DNA of 64,000 nucleotides, taken from Impatiens glandulifera (Eukaryota; Streptophyta; Magnoliopsida; Ericales; Balsaminaceae). A program made the position numbers and the translations under genes. The number at the start of each line of letters is the position of its first letter. The first letter of the stretch is position 1. The DNA is taken from positions 87,034,846 to 87,098,845 of the forward strand of contig NC_061862.1 of the NCBI RefSeq assembly GCF_907164915.1, in the 5' to 3' direction. The notes under the pieces were generated by a model, which was not told the origin of the DNA, did not search any database, and was given only the letters and a program-made list of their open reading frames with translations. Of this stretch, positions 10,466-20,687 are shown piece after piece.

Positions 10466-12910
10466 TCAAGTTTGAGAACTAGGAGGAAGAACATAATCTC
10501 CCTTTGTAAGACCCCTCTCTGTCATTTCATTTTGCAACTCCAGAGCCTTATCAACATCCCCTAGTTGATAATACTTCTTTATAAGAATATTATAAACCAC
10601 CTCATCAGGTTCCACACCTTTACTAATCATCTCATCAAACAAACATCTTGCTTTTTCCACATAACCTGATCTAGACAATCCCCTAATTAAAGAAGTGTAA
10701 GTTATAAGATCAAACTCAATACTGGCGTCAATCATACACTTTTGCAGTCTCAAAGCTTCCTCGATCTTCCCATTCTTAAAGTTTCCATTAATCAGCGACG
10801 TGTATGCAGTTTTATCTGGAATTAAGCCTTTATTCTCCATCTCGTCGAACAACACTTGTGCATCCTCTATAAGATCGTTCTTACAAAGACCATCTATCAT
10901 GGCTGTATAGACAACAACATTTGGCTTCACACCAAAGTCTTTCATTCTTTGAAAATGAACAATAGCCTCATGTACAAGACCCAACTTGCATAAACCATCT
11001 ATTAACACACAATAAGTCACGGTTGTAGAGACAATGCCAGAATCATTCATTTTCTGTAATAGATCTGCCGCCTGTTCAGTTTTCCGGGCTTTTAAATATG
11101 CATTAACAAGTACTGTGTACACAACAGGATTTGCCACTATCCCGAATCCTTGCATTTCGCGAAACAAAGTAATAGCATCTGCAATTCTTCCATTGTTACA
11201 AAGACCCCAAATGACAGTTGTATACATAACCAAATCGGGTTGAATCCCTGCTTCTTCTTTGTTTCTCAGTTTATCAAAGATATCCATTGCACTTCCGATC
11301 TTTTTCGTCTTGATATAACCGTGGATTAAGGAAGTATATATTTCATTGTTGGGAGATATTTCAGCCTTTTGCATACCTTTAAAGACTTCTTCTGCTTCCT
11401 TTAGCTTCCCTTCTTCACATAGACCATCAACTAATGCAGTATATGTGATAATGTTTAACGTGATTCCTTCCTGCAACATATCCTTGACTAAATATGTAGC
11501 TTCGGTTAGATTACCCAATTTGCAATGCGCATCAATCAACGACGTATAAGTGATTACATTAGGTATAAGGCCGATTCGTCTCATGTCAACGAAAAACTTC
11601 AGAGCGGCTCGAATCAGACCTTCCTTGCAAAACGCATCTATGAATGTGCTGTAAGTCACAACATTAGGTCTCAAACCGCTCTCCATCATTTCATGCAGAA
11701 ATCTGAATGCTCGTGGCATTTTTTCGTATTTACAGAAGCAATTTATGAGGGTGTTGTATGTTATAACATCAGGGGAAATGCCAACTGCCTTCATTTCTTT
11801 TAACAAACAAAGGGAAAGATCTAAATCTCCAAGCTTTCCATGGCCATCGATAAGAGAGTTGAAAGTAACAATGTCTGGCATAATACCTTTAGTTTTCATC
11901 TGTGCGAATAAGGTAGTAGCCGATTTCAGGTCTCCTTCTTTACAGCAGTTATCTATCATTATATTATATGTGAAAACAGACGGAGCAACACCCGCAGCAA
12001 GCATATCCCTGAAGAACTTTCTCAAGATTTCCCCCTTTTCCATACTTGAGAGCCTCTGCAATAGATAATTACAGGACCGCACTTTTGGGAAAATTCGAAA
12101 AGCTTTCATTCTCGTGAAAAGCATGCAAGCCTCGTCAAGCATTCCTTTATCAACCAACACACTGAAAAGAGCATCAAATACACCATATCCAGGTACACAT
12201 ACATTCCTTGTAGACCACAAGACATCAAAAGTAATATCAAGGGGCAACAATCTATTCAAAGTAACCAGTTCTGTAAGAATGTTATGAGCATCGATATACA
12301 TTCCAGAGCAAAACAAAATGTGGACAAGTATACAGTAAGTTTCTGAAGTATGGGAAAAGCCAGGTCGCATTTTAGCACGTTTGAAGAATTTGAAAGCTAA
12401 TGTAGGTTCTTCCTTAAGTTCAACGAGAATCTGTGCAATCCAAATCGAAGCTAGGGATGAATCGAACAAACTAATTATCCTACTATCACACCATCGTTCT
12501 TCACGAACTAGTATACGTATCGATTCTATATCAAAAGCTTCGCATAGTTGTGAATTATTCAAATCGAAATGAGTCATGTGACTGGAACTTGATTTATTTC
12601 TTTGAAAAACTCTTATAGGAGACACTACTAACTTGAATCGAAGGAAGGCCCGAGTTGAAGCTGCTGATGTTGCTGATGCGGTGGCCGCGGCGGCATGGGA
12701 AAGAAATGACATAGAAGAATATGTTTGGACATTAACTTTAGTTGAGGAATACAGAGAACAATCTATAATAGAGGCAAGAAGATGAAGCTTCTTCTGCTGC
12801 TGATGTTTCTGCTTGTGAGTTTGTGTGGAAAGGCGGCGGCGGAAGGTGATGAGCCCTTTTTGAAGGTGTGGAGCATATGAAGCTTCCCTTGCGAAAAATC
12901 CGGAAGACAT
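10466..12910 (-). CDS. Pentatricopeptide repeat protein, P class (At2g02150-like)
   Basis: An uninterrupted 814-codon frame. Residues 243-805 form sixteen consecutive PPR motifs, nearly all 35 residues with the VTYN.LIDG..K.G pattern; the ninth is 38 residues because of a short insert before GIQPDL. A non-repeat region at about 130-242 (blocks WSTRNVCVPGYGVFDALFSV and ETYCILVHILFCSGMY) resembles Arabidopsis At2g02150 as I remember it. There is no E, DYW or SMR domain, so it is a pure P-class protein. Such proteins bind specific organellar RNAs and act in stabilisation, splicing or translation; no target can be assigned from sequence. The N-terminus is rich in Ser, Arg and Ala and poor in acidic residues, fitting a mitochondrial or plastid presequence. 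The start is the first ATG; an in-frame Met near residue 67 is an alternative. The lack of introns is typical of the family. Confidence 0.95.
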   Translation of the reverse strand: MSSGFFAREASYAPHLQKGLITFRRRLSTQTHKQKHQQQKKLHLLASIIDCSLYSSTKVNVQTYSSMSFLSHAAAATASATSAASTRAFLRFKLVVSPIRVFQRNKSSSSHMTHFDLNNSQLCEAFDIESIRILVREERWCDSRIISLFDSSLASIWIAQILVELKEEPTLAFKFFKRAKMRPGFSHTSETYCILVHILFCSGMYIDAHNILTELVTLNRLLPLDITFDVLWSTRNVCVPGYGVFDALFSVLVDKGMLDEACMLFTRMKAFRIFPKVRSCNYLLQRLSSMEKGEILRKFFRDMLAAGVAPSVFTYNIMIDNCCKEGDLKSATTLFAQMKTKGIMPDIVTFNSLIDGHGKLGDLDLSLCLLKEMKAVGISPDVITYNTLINCFCKYEKMPRAFRFLHEMMESGLRPNVVTYSTFIDAFCKEGLIRAALKFFVDMRRIGLIPNVITYTSLIDAHCKLGNLTEATYLVKDMLQEGITLNIITYTALVDGLCEEGKLKEAEEVFKGMQKAEISPNNEIYTSLIHGYIKTKKIGSAMDIFDKLRNKEEAGIQPDLVMYTTVIWGLCNNGRIADAITLFREMQGFGIVANPVVYTVLVNAYLKARKTEQAADLLQKMNDSGIVSTTVTYCVLIDGLCKLGLVHEAIVHFQRMKDFGVKPNVVVYTAMIDGLCKNDLIEDAQVLFDEMENKGLIPDKTAYTSLINGNFKNGKIEEALRLQKCMIDASIEFDLITYTSLIRGLSRSGYVEKARCLFDEMISKGVEPDEVVYNILIKKYYQLGDVDKALELQNEMTERGLTKGDYVLPPSSQT

Positions 12911-13749
12911 AGCTCATGATTCTTAGTATTCACATTGGTCATTGGTCTAGCAGAAGTGAATCGGTGTAATGGAGAAGAAAGGAAGGAAGAAGGAGTTGCC
13001 GCCGCGCTGCGGAAGAAGAAGGATCATTTGGAGTAGAGGATGTAAACCCCAGTATGCAATGAAATGGAGCGAGTTTTTGCAGAATTAGCTTTTTAATTCT
13101 AAGGGCTTGTTTGAGATTTTTTTTTTTACCATCTTCGTTTTATTCGGTTTCGAGAAATTTACTTGGCATCGTTTATATCATATTTTTTTAAAAAAAAAGT
13201 TATAAATATGAAAAATAAATAAATATATTGGTGATATTATGTATTTAGTTTCGTTTATTAGTGTTTAAGGTGAAATCGAGGCTGAGTCGGGGCGGGAACA
13301 CAAATATTTTCGTCGCCTTAGTGTCAATTATTGAACAAATCGAGAAAAAATATTCCCTAATATGACCATTTGAATCGAAAAACCACTAAACGTATTATAA
13401 TTGTGATCATAATTAAGTGTTTGTGGATAATCCTTGAATGTCATGGTTGGGTAAACCCTAAGTCTTGTATTGATAACTTTTCTTGAGAATGTTTTTCTAA
13501 GTTGTGTAGTTTTTTTCTTATGGAGTAGAGAAAGTTAGAAAGTCGAGATAATTGGGTTGTTTGAATATTATTAATTGATATTATAAATATTATTAATGAA
13601 TTAAATTATAATATAATTGAATTATTCTATTAAAACTAGCTAGAGAAACTAAATTTTGAAAATAAATAAAAATAAGAAAAAGAAAAAGTTTTAAATAATA
13701 ATAGGAGTAAAAATATGAAGACATGACTTTAGTCGATTATTAAAAGTCA
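12911..13749. other. PPR gene upstream region with a degraded hAT-MITE relative
   Basis: 12911-13080 is comparatively GC-rich and probably holds the promoter and leader of the PPR gene. About 13105-13330 (TTCGGTTTCGAGAA, then an AT-rich core, then GAGTCGGGGCGGGAACACA) is a decayed relative of the MITE at 15276-15756, with the same order of blocks. The remainder to 13749 is AT-rich and holds nothing I recognise. Confidence 0.5.
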
Positions 13750-13764
13750 ATTTATGTGTCTTCT

Positions 13765-14275
13765 TTAACATTCACCGCAAACAAAACGGTGAAGCGCAAA
13801 CCGTGAATTTGTCCAAAAGACGTACAAATTTGTGTGATGAAAGACCTTTTGTAAAAATATCTGTAATTTGGTTTCAGTAGAAATATATTTTATTTGAAGC
13901 AAATTCTTTACAACTCGTTCACGAACAAAATGAAAATCAATTTTTATATGTTTTGTGCGAGCATGAAACACTGGATTAACAGATAAAAATGCAACACCGA
14001 TATTGTCACACCATAGATTATGAGGAGTTGGTAAATTAACTCTCAATTCACTAAATAATGATTGAAGTCAATATAGTTTTATCGTTGAATGGGCAAGTGC
14101 ACAATATTCAAATTCAGTGCTAGATCGAGCTACGACTTGTTTTTTTTTTGAATTCCAAGAAAAAAGATTATCGTCGAGAAAAATACAATAACTAGTTGTC
14201 GATCTTCTGTCATCCGGACATCCGAACATCCGGCCCAATCTGAATTAGAATAAGCTGTTAAGTTCAAATTTGATG
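13765..14275 (-). pseudogene. Copia RNase H domain fragment
   Basis: The minus strand encodes YSDSDWAGCPD-like residues near 14230, ARSSTEFEYCALA near 14110, then LPTPHNLWCDNIGVAFLSVN and HARTKHIKIDFHFVRERV. This is the classic C-terminal part of copia RNase H. A frameshift follows ISTETKLQIF, after which the copia ending continues in another frame (HKFVRLLDK). Non-functional. Confidence 0.85.
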
Positions 14276-15001
14276 TGCATCAATTGATTGGGATGGATAC
14301 ATGAATCCGAGTTATGGTGGACTTAAAAAAAATTGGGGGCACTTAAAAATTATGAGAAAATTATGAATAAAACGAGAGTATATAAATGTAAATTTTGTCT
14401 TTTTTAAAATTAAATAAAAAAATAGTGTATTAAATTAAAAAATTTAAGAAATTAGGAGTAATGTGACATTTGTACTATAAAAAAAAAATTCGGAGTGGGC
14501 TCTACCCCTAGGAGTATGTTTTAAGTATCACATTATTAAAATCACGATTGTCGGCACGTCTGACACGTCTGGCATATTTGGCACAATCGGCACGGTCAAT
14601 ACGTTCAGCATAATCAAAACGGTCGCGCGAAATTCGGTTGTTTGATTTGATCGTAGGTTACAAGAAATGTGGTCGGAGTCACGATCGTTGGCACATTCGG
14701 CACGATCGACATAATCGACACGTCCGGTACGTTCGTTTAGAAATTATTCACTTGTGTCGTGAATATTGAGTCGGGAAATCAAAAATATAGTCGCTAGGGT
14801 TGTTTGAGAACAAGTCTAGGGTTGTGATTGCTCTAGGTCATCGATTGCTTTCAGTTCTTAGGTCGTTGGGTTGTGAAATATGGTCACTAGTTCGCTAGTC
14901 TACGGTCATTCCTGGTCGTAGATTTTACTCGGTTGTAAGTAAATTGGGTTTGATTGAGTTGTTTGCATTCTTAATTTTTTACATTCCAGTTTTCTGCTAA
15001 G

Positions 15002-17229
15002 ATGGGGAGAAAGAATAGGAATAAGGCAAAAGAAGTGTATGACTTCGTGGAAATCGATTTAGGTAAGAAAACGATAGATAAAATAGGAAAAAAACAGATT
15101 TCTAATAAACCAGAAATGCATAAATAGAGCTATCAGAAGATTGAAGAAAAAATGCTAAATGAAATTGAAAGTTTGAAGCCTGAAATAAAAAATGATGAAA
15201 TATGGAAGGTTGGATACAACGAAAGGGCAAATCTCTACGGACTCAAAAATCAAATTACGACATTGTTGTTCCAAGTAGGGATGGCAATGGGGCGGTTCGG
15301 GGCGGGGAATGCATATACCATCCCCGTCCCGTTTTAATTTTGGGGATTTTTTTAATATCATTCCCGACCCATTCGGTTTTTTCGGTTTCGGAGAATCCTG
15401 CGGGGCACCGTTAATAATTATTTTTTTTAAAAATAAATAAATATTATAAAATAAAATTATATAAACGAATTTTTTAATATAATATATTTTATAATATATT
15501 AAAATTTTATATTATTAAAAAGAAATAACCTTACTACTCTTATAAAATATAGTTAATAAATAAATATATGGGTGATTTAATATATTTAATTATGTTTATG
15601 GTATTCAGGACAGAATCGGGGTGAAATCGGGACGGGGCTGGGCGGGGGACACAAAAACCATCACCGCCCCATCCCCGTTCAGTTTCGGGGAAAAACCGTC
15701 CCGAACGGGACAACTCAGTTCGGTTTTCGCGGGGCGGTTTCAAATTTTCATCCTTAGTTCCAAGAAAATAAATGAGAGATTATGCTTAGTAAGGAAAAAA
15801 TACAGCAAACCACTATCCAACTCAATATTTACTATCTCCAGGATTGGAACTTACTAAAATAGGAGGAATACAATAAGATAGTTAATTGGTATGTGGAAAC
15901 AATGAGGGATCTTATGAAGTGCCCAAAACCAAGACCTATACTATCAGAAGTAATTCTAATTGGAAAGTTAATGACGTCTGGAAGAAAAATGTTGGACAAA
16001 AATATGAAGATGTGGAGAAATATAAAGTCAAAACTTACCTAGGAGATTTTTAACCAATAGTTAATATTCTTAAATCCCTTTTGAGTTTAAATTACCTGTT
16101 GAAGTGGAGGAAAAATACATTAAAGAATTGGAAAATGTAGTTGTTGGGAACTACATAGGTATGAATCATGTATATTTCCCATTCACTAAGGATGTTTACT
16201 AAAACAATGGGAGCATATGGGACTGGAAAATGTATCAGCAAATATCCATGATCTATATTTCTTGAAATTCAAGCAGAGAACAAATCTGAAAAATATTCTG
16301 AAGCTGTGACACCCATATGTTGGGTCAAACTGTATGAAGCTGGAAAAATGGTCTGAAGGTATGAACCTACTCAGCAACCGAAGAAAACAACTCAAATTTG
16401 GTTTAAACTAAGGAACATTTCAGCTCATATGTATAACGCAGAAGCACTTAGCCATTTCGCTAGTCTCTTGGGGAAATCATTATATATGGACCCAATAACG
16501 GATGAAAGCGAACAAATCACATATGCTAGGATAAGAATTGAAGTGCATCCTATAAACACTTTACCAACAAAGATAACAGTAGTTGCTAGAAGAGGCAAAC
16601 CCATAAACATAGATATTACGTATGAATGGAGGCAAAACAGATGTACGTTCTGCAATACTTTTGAACATCCGAGTAATAAATGTGCAAAAGTAATTGAAGA
16701 ACAGAAGGAAAAACTAAAAGTTCAGAAGCAAAAATGAGGAAGCTAAAACTGAAGAATCAGACAATCAGAATGAGGAAGCTAAAGATGGAGATGAGAATGA
16801 TGAAGAATCAAAGGAAATGAAAGATGAAAAATTATAGAAAGAAGAAGATGAAGAGTAGAGGAAGAAAAAGGGGAAGTGATAAGAATGAAGTGGATGATAG
16901 TAAAGAGGAAACTTTGAAAATAGACCAAAGCAAGTCAGACAAAAATGAAGCAAAAGAATGTGAAGGTAAATGTAAAATTCATAAAATACGGAAACATAAT
17001 TCTTTTTATCAGATTAGTGTTGGCTCCTCTAAAACAAAATTGATCCAAGGGAATGAAGTCAATGCTCACAAACAGGCATCATCAAATGTAACAGTTCAAT
17101 CACTAATAAAGAAGCATAAAACCAAACAAGTGATTAGAAAAAGTAGCTAGGTGGGCTGCGAGAGCAGTAGATTGGGATCCGAAAGTAGCGGAAATGATAT
17201 TGGCTACATTGAACAAGAATGTTAAGTAG
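15002..17229 (+). pseudogene. LINE ORF1-like protein with CCHC knuckle, broken
   Basis: It starts at ATG 15002 (MGRKNRNKAKEVYDF). The segment at 16429-16737 carries SHFASLLGKSLYMD, ITYARIRIEV, YEW and a zinc knuckle CTFCNTFEHPSNKC (C-x2-C-x4-H-x4-C). This is the arrangement of plant L1 ORF1 proteins with a DUF4283-like region before the knuckle. A Lys/Glu/Asp-rich tail follows (16740-17150), and a C-terminal AVDWDPKVAEMILATLN segment ends near 17229. Several stops and frameshifts plus the 481-bp MITE break the frame. ORF1 proteins bind RNA during retrotransposition. Confidence 0.7.
15276..15756. mobile_element. hAT-type MITE nested in the LINE
   Basis: 481 bp flanked by an exact 8-bp duplication GTTCCAAG (15268-15275 and 15757-15764). 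The termini are TAGGGATGGCAATGGGGCGG and, inward from the right, TAAGGATGAAAAT. GC-rich subterminal blocks (GGGGCGG, GGGACGGGG) enclose an AT-rich core. An 8-bp duplication is the mark of hAT transposition. No coding capacity. Confidence 0.88.
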
Positions 17230-17411
17230 TATGATTGGTATGCTTTAGTTGTATGTAATCTTTTTTTTCTAATATGATACTCTAGGGTCGTTTGATTCTT
17301 TTAATCAAAGTTAGGGTTTGTCTAACTTTGATAATTGACCCTTTCTACCACTTTTGGGTTCTTAATGAAATGACGTTAAGCTATTTTCCCAAAAAAAAGT
17401 ATCACATTATT

Positions 17412-17968
17412 CGTTTGACATTTATCTAGTGAGATGTAACGGGAGTTTGGATAAACTGACATGCTCTATTAACATCAAATGTTATATCATGATGAGTAAG
17501 TGTCAAATATTGAAGAGCTCCAACAATACTTCTGTAAATTATAGGATCATAAAGTGGATCACCATCATGTCGAGAGAGAGATGAACATGAAGACATAGGG
17601 GTGTGGAGTGGCTTGTAATTAAAAATGTCAGCATGTGTAAGAATATAATTAATATATTATGTCTAAGATATAAATAATCTTGAGATATTGCATGTTTCTT
17701 TCATTCAGAAAAAAGTGTTCTATCTGACCAAGATTTTCTATTGGAAATGTTTCACTTAAACGTTTACTTATTGTAGAGATATGAGTTGTAGAGTTACATG
17801 TGAAGACAATATCATCGACATAAACGAGAATGTATGAAATAATAGCACCAGAGTGAAATAGAAATAAAGACATATCTGACTTGGCTTCAATGAAACCTTT
17901 AGAAAATGATGTAGCATAACAAGCCTGATGGGCTTGTTTGAGGCCATAAATAGCTTTATAAAAAAGAC
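17412..17968 (-). pseudogene. Copia reverse transcriptase, C-terminal part
   Basis: The minus strand encodes KAIYGLKQA near 17950, the polymerase motif ILVYVDDIVFTCNS at about 17810-17830, then a frameshifted continuation with SSLSRHDGDPLYDPIIYRSI and GALQYLTLTH at about 17490-17570. These are standard copia RT to RNase H connector blocks. It continues across the gypsy insertion into the fragment starting at 20688. Confidence 0.85.
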
Positions 17969-18489
17969 TGTTACGAGAGAATTTTAGGGTTAGGTTTTCT
18001 AACCCTTAATAAGTCGACGGATTGTTAACGAAGTCGGCAGGTTCGGTAATTTCGTTGTTAATAAGTTGTATTCACACAACAGGTTTTTTAGTCTGGAATA
18101 AGTTGTTACACAGCATATGAAAGGTCTTGTAGTAGTTGAGTAACTGCATTAGTTATAACAGAAGGGCAGTAACAGCTGGTCTTGCCAGCTGGCAAAGGCA
18201 GTTAGAGAGTCCTGTAAAGGGGTGAATGATTCTGTCTTAAATACTTGCTGAACTGGAATAGAAACCACGACTAATGAATTGACTCTTCAGGTAACCCTGA
18301 TTAACTCTTCCTATTCTCATTCTGCATCTCTTCTAATCTCTTCTTCTAATTCAATCTCTTCTTCCTATCAATTGTTGATCTGCAATTATTCTCATTCTCT
18401 ACTCCTCTAATCACTCATTTTATCGACAGTTACTAAGGTACTGTCAAACCTAGATTACATATTGTATACGTATAGTTTTCATAATATCA
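17969..18489 (+). repeat. 5' LTR of the gypsy-type element
   Basis: 521 bp, TG...CA ends. It includes a pyrimidine-rich downstream portion (CTCTTCTAATCTCTTCTTC) typical of an R-U5 region. Confidence 0.95.
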
Positions 18490-18606
18490 TTGGTATTAGA
18501 GCGTCATTCTTGGCAATATGGTGGAAACACGTATCGACGGATAGTTGAATGAAAATCATAAACATAGTCAGGCGTATGAATGAATAAAGTGTAGTGGGTT
18601 GTCAAA

Positions 18607-20181
18607 ATGAATTTTCCAAAATTCTTTGGAGAAAATGTCGAAGATGTTGAAGACTGGATTTATGAGGCAGAAAGATTTTTTCGGGTTAACGACACACTTG
18701 AAGAAGACGAGGTTCATCTTGCGACAAGTCACATGAGGGAAAATGCACTACGATGGCTTAGGGAACATGTGGTCATGAAAACTCTCATCAGAGGATTGAC
18801 GTGGAGAGAGCTAAAACAACTATTGCGACGTGAGTTTGGGTCATGTGTCAGGGACGATCCACGACATATACAAAAGAAAGTGCAACCAGAACCGTGGAAG
18901 GTAATCGCAGAATAGTGTCAACAAATAACCGGCTTATTAAAATCATGGAGGATCGCTGATGAAATTAAAAGACAGAAACAAAAGGCCGATGAAGAAATAA
19001 CAAGGCAAAAGTGGGAAAACGATCGTCAAAAATTGATAGTCGAATCCGATGAGTTACTAGAAGATGACAAGCAACCTGTAGAAGATGTTGGACAATCGAC
19101 ACATTCCACATTGGCAAATTCACAATCGATGCCTTCCCCATTGACATATTCGGCTCTAAACAAAGACGAAACCTCTTTTAATGATGATTGTTCTAAAGTG
19201 GAAGACGCACCTCCTGTTGAAGACTTTTGTTATGGAAAAGAAATGGAGACTTCAAATACTCATGATATCAAACACGACAATCTCAGTCTCGATGAAGAAA
19301 TCTACGATAATTCAAGTTCTTCGATTATTTATTTGCAAGTCCCACAAGTGTACGATGACAAAGAGAATACGAAGACAACCTACGTTGGAAAAGAAGATCA
19401 TTATCGGGTTGACTTGGGAGAAGTAAAATTTAAAGAAATATTTGAAGATGTTTTGGGCCTTGAAGATAGGATGTTGTCGTTTGATCCCATTTCTCAAGCA
19501 TACTTAGCGCCAAATCCAAATTGCGTCCAGATTTTGTGGTTCGAGAAATCTCAAGATGTTGGATCTTGCTTTCAGAAAATTTTATGGCATAAAACATGGA
19601 TGAGATGCAAATACTTATTATGGTTTGAAGAACCACCAGATGCAGAGTTTTGCAATTGTTCTTATACCTTACAATTGAGAGATATTTTGAAACAATTTGT
19701 GTGGTTTGAAGAGCCACCAGATACTTGGGAGTGTCAGTTAAAACTTCATTTATTATCTATAGGGGAGAATGAATCTTGGTTGGAACATGAATTTCCAAAA
19801 CTTTGGTTTGTTGGAAATAAGCTGGCTTCTTTTTTAAATTGTGTTGTTCGTGGTCGAACAAATATTGAAGGGGAGACTAATGTTACGAGGGGAAATGCAG
19901 TAGTCAATCCTCATATTCCTATCCTACAAGAGGACAGCCTTGTGGAACTAGTGGCAATTCTAGATGAGAGAATTGTTTGGAAGGATGGAGTCAGTATGGG
20001 ACAATTCCTGATCAGGTGGTCTAACACTTCAGATGATGATGCTAGTTGGGAGGAAGAGTCATGGTTGATGACAAAGTATCCTCAATTTGTGTTGACGGGG
20101 GGAGACACAACTTCTTTCAATCAACTTGTTCGTGGGCGAACAAGTGTTGATGGGGAGGCTAATGTTACGAGAGAATTTTAG
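18607..20181 (+). pseudogene. Gag-chromodomain single-frame ORF with one amber stop
   Basis: A 525-codon frame interrupted by a single TAG at 18913-18915. Residues 1-102 form a retrotransposon gag domain (FPKFFGENVEDVEDWIYEAE, then ALRWL and LTWRELKQLLRREF). After the stop come a charged coiled-coil-like stretch and a long acidic region. Next are repeated W-F-E-E-P-P-D blocks (LWFEKSQD, LWFEEPPDAE, VWFEEPPDTW). The C-terminal domain (LVELVAILDERIVWKDG, QFLIRWSNTSDDDASWEE) is the chromodomain normally found at the end of gypsy integrase. No catalytic polyprotein domain lies between. An RGRTNIEGETNV / RGRTSVDGEANV sequence occurs before and after the chromodomain. Either the TAG is a single inactivating mutation or it is a programmed boundary; I think mutation more likely. 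Confidence 0.8.
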
Positions 20182-20682
20182 GGTTAGGTTTTCTAACTCT
20201 TAATAAGTCGACGGATTGTTAACGAAGTCGGCAGGTTCAGTAATTTCGTTGTTAATAAGCTGTATTCACACAACAGGTTTTTTAGTCTGGAATAAGTTGT
20301 TACACAGCATATGAAAGGTCTTGTAGCAGTTGAGTAACTGCATTAGTTATAACAGAAGGGCAGTAACAGCTGATCTTGCCAGCTGGCAAAAACAGTTAGA
20401 GAGTCCGGTAAAGGGTGAATGATTCTGTCTTAAATACTTGCTGAACTGGAATAGAAACCACGACTGATAAATTGACTCTTCAGGTAACCCTGATTAACTC
20501 TTCCTATTCTCATTCTGCATCTCTTATAATCTCTTCTTCTAATTCAATCTCTTCTTCTTATAAATTGTTGATCTGCAATTATTCTCATTCTCTACTCCTC
20601 TAATCACTCATTTTATCGACAGTTACTAAGGTACTGTCAAACCTAGATTACATATTGTATACGTATAGTTTTCATAATATCA
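20163..20682 (+). repeat. 3' LTR of the gypsy-type element
   Basis: 520 bp, about 97 percent identical to the 5' LTR by eye. The last codons of the chromodomain frame run into it. Confidence 0.95.
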
Positions 20683-20687
20683 AAGAC

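Larger units (their letters stand above)
14538..17396 (+). mobile_element. LINE (L1-type) insertion, ORF1-only
   Basis: It is flanked by a direct repeat of 14-15 bp (AGTATCACATTATT at 14524-14537 and 17398-17411), ends in an A-run, and has a 3' region (GGTTCTTAATGAAATGACGT) of the plant L1 type. It encodes only an ORF1-like protein; no endonuclease or reverse transcriptase is present, so it is non-autonomous or internally deleted. The 5' part (14540-14760) has repeated GGCACG/ACACGTC words. It lies inside the copia relic and is interrupted by the hAT MITE at 15276-15756. Confidence 0.82.
17969..20682 (+). mobile_element. Gypsy-type non-autonomous LTR retrotransposon (gag plus chromodomain)
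   Basis: A complete element: the 5' LTR and 3' LTR both run from TGTTACGAG to ATAATATCA, a 5-bp target duplication AAGAC flanks it (17964-17968 and 20683-20687), a TGGTATTAGAGC primer-binding site complementary to initiator Met tRNA follows the 5' LTR, and a purine tract ATGGGGAGG precedes the 3' LTR. The LTRs differ at about 14 of 520 positions by eye, so insertion is relatively recent. The 1.67 kb interior encodes gag and a chromodomain but no protease, reverse transcriptase, RNase H or integrase core, so it must be mobilised in trans. It interrupts the copia relic in its RT domain. Confidence 0.95.

Noticed and set aside
11034..12572. Plus-strand frames of 60-107 residues
   Set aside because: Antisense to the PPR gene, whose regular repeats keep other frames open.
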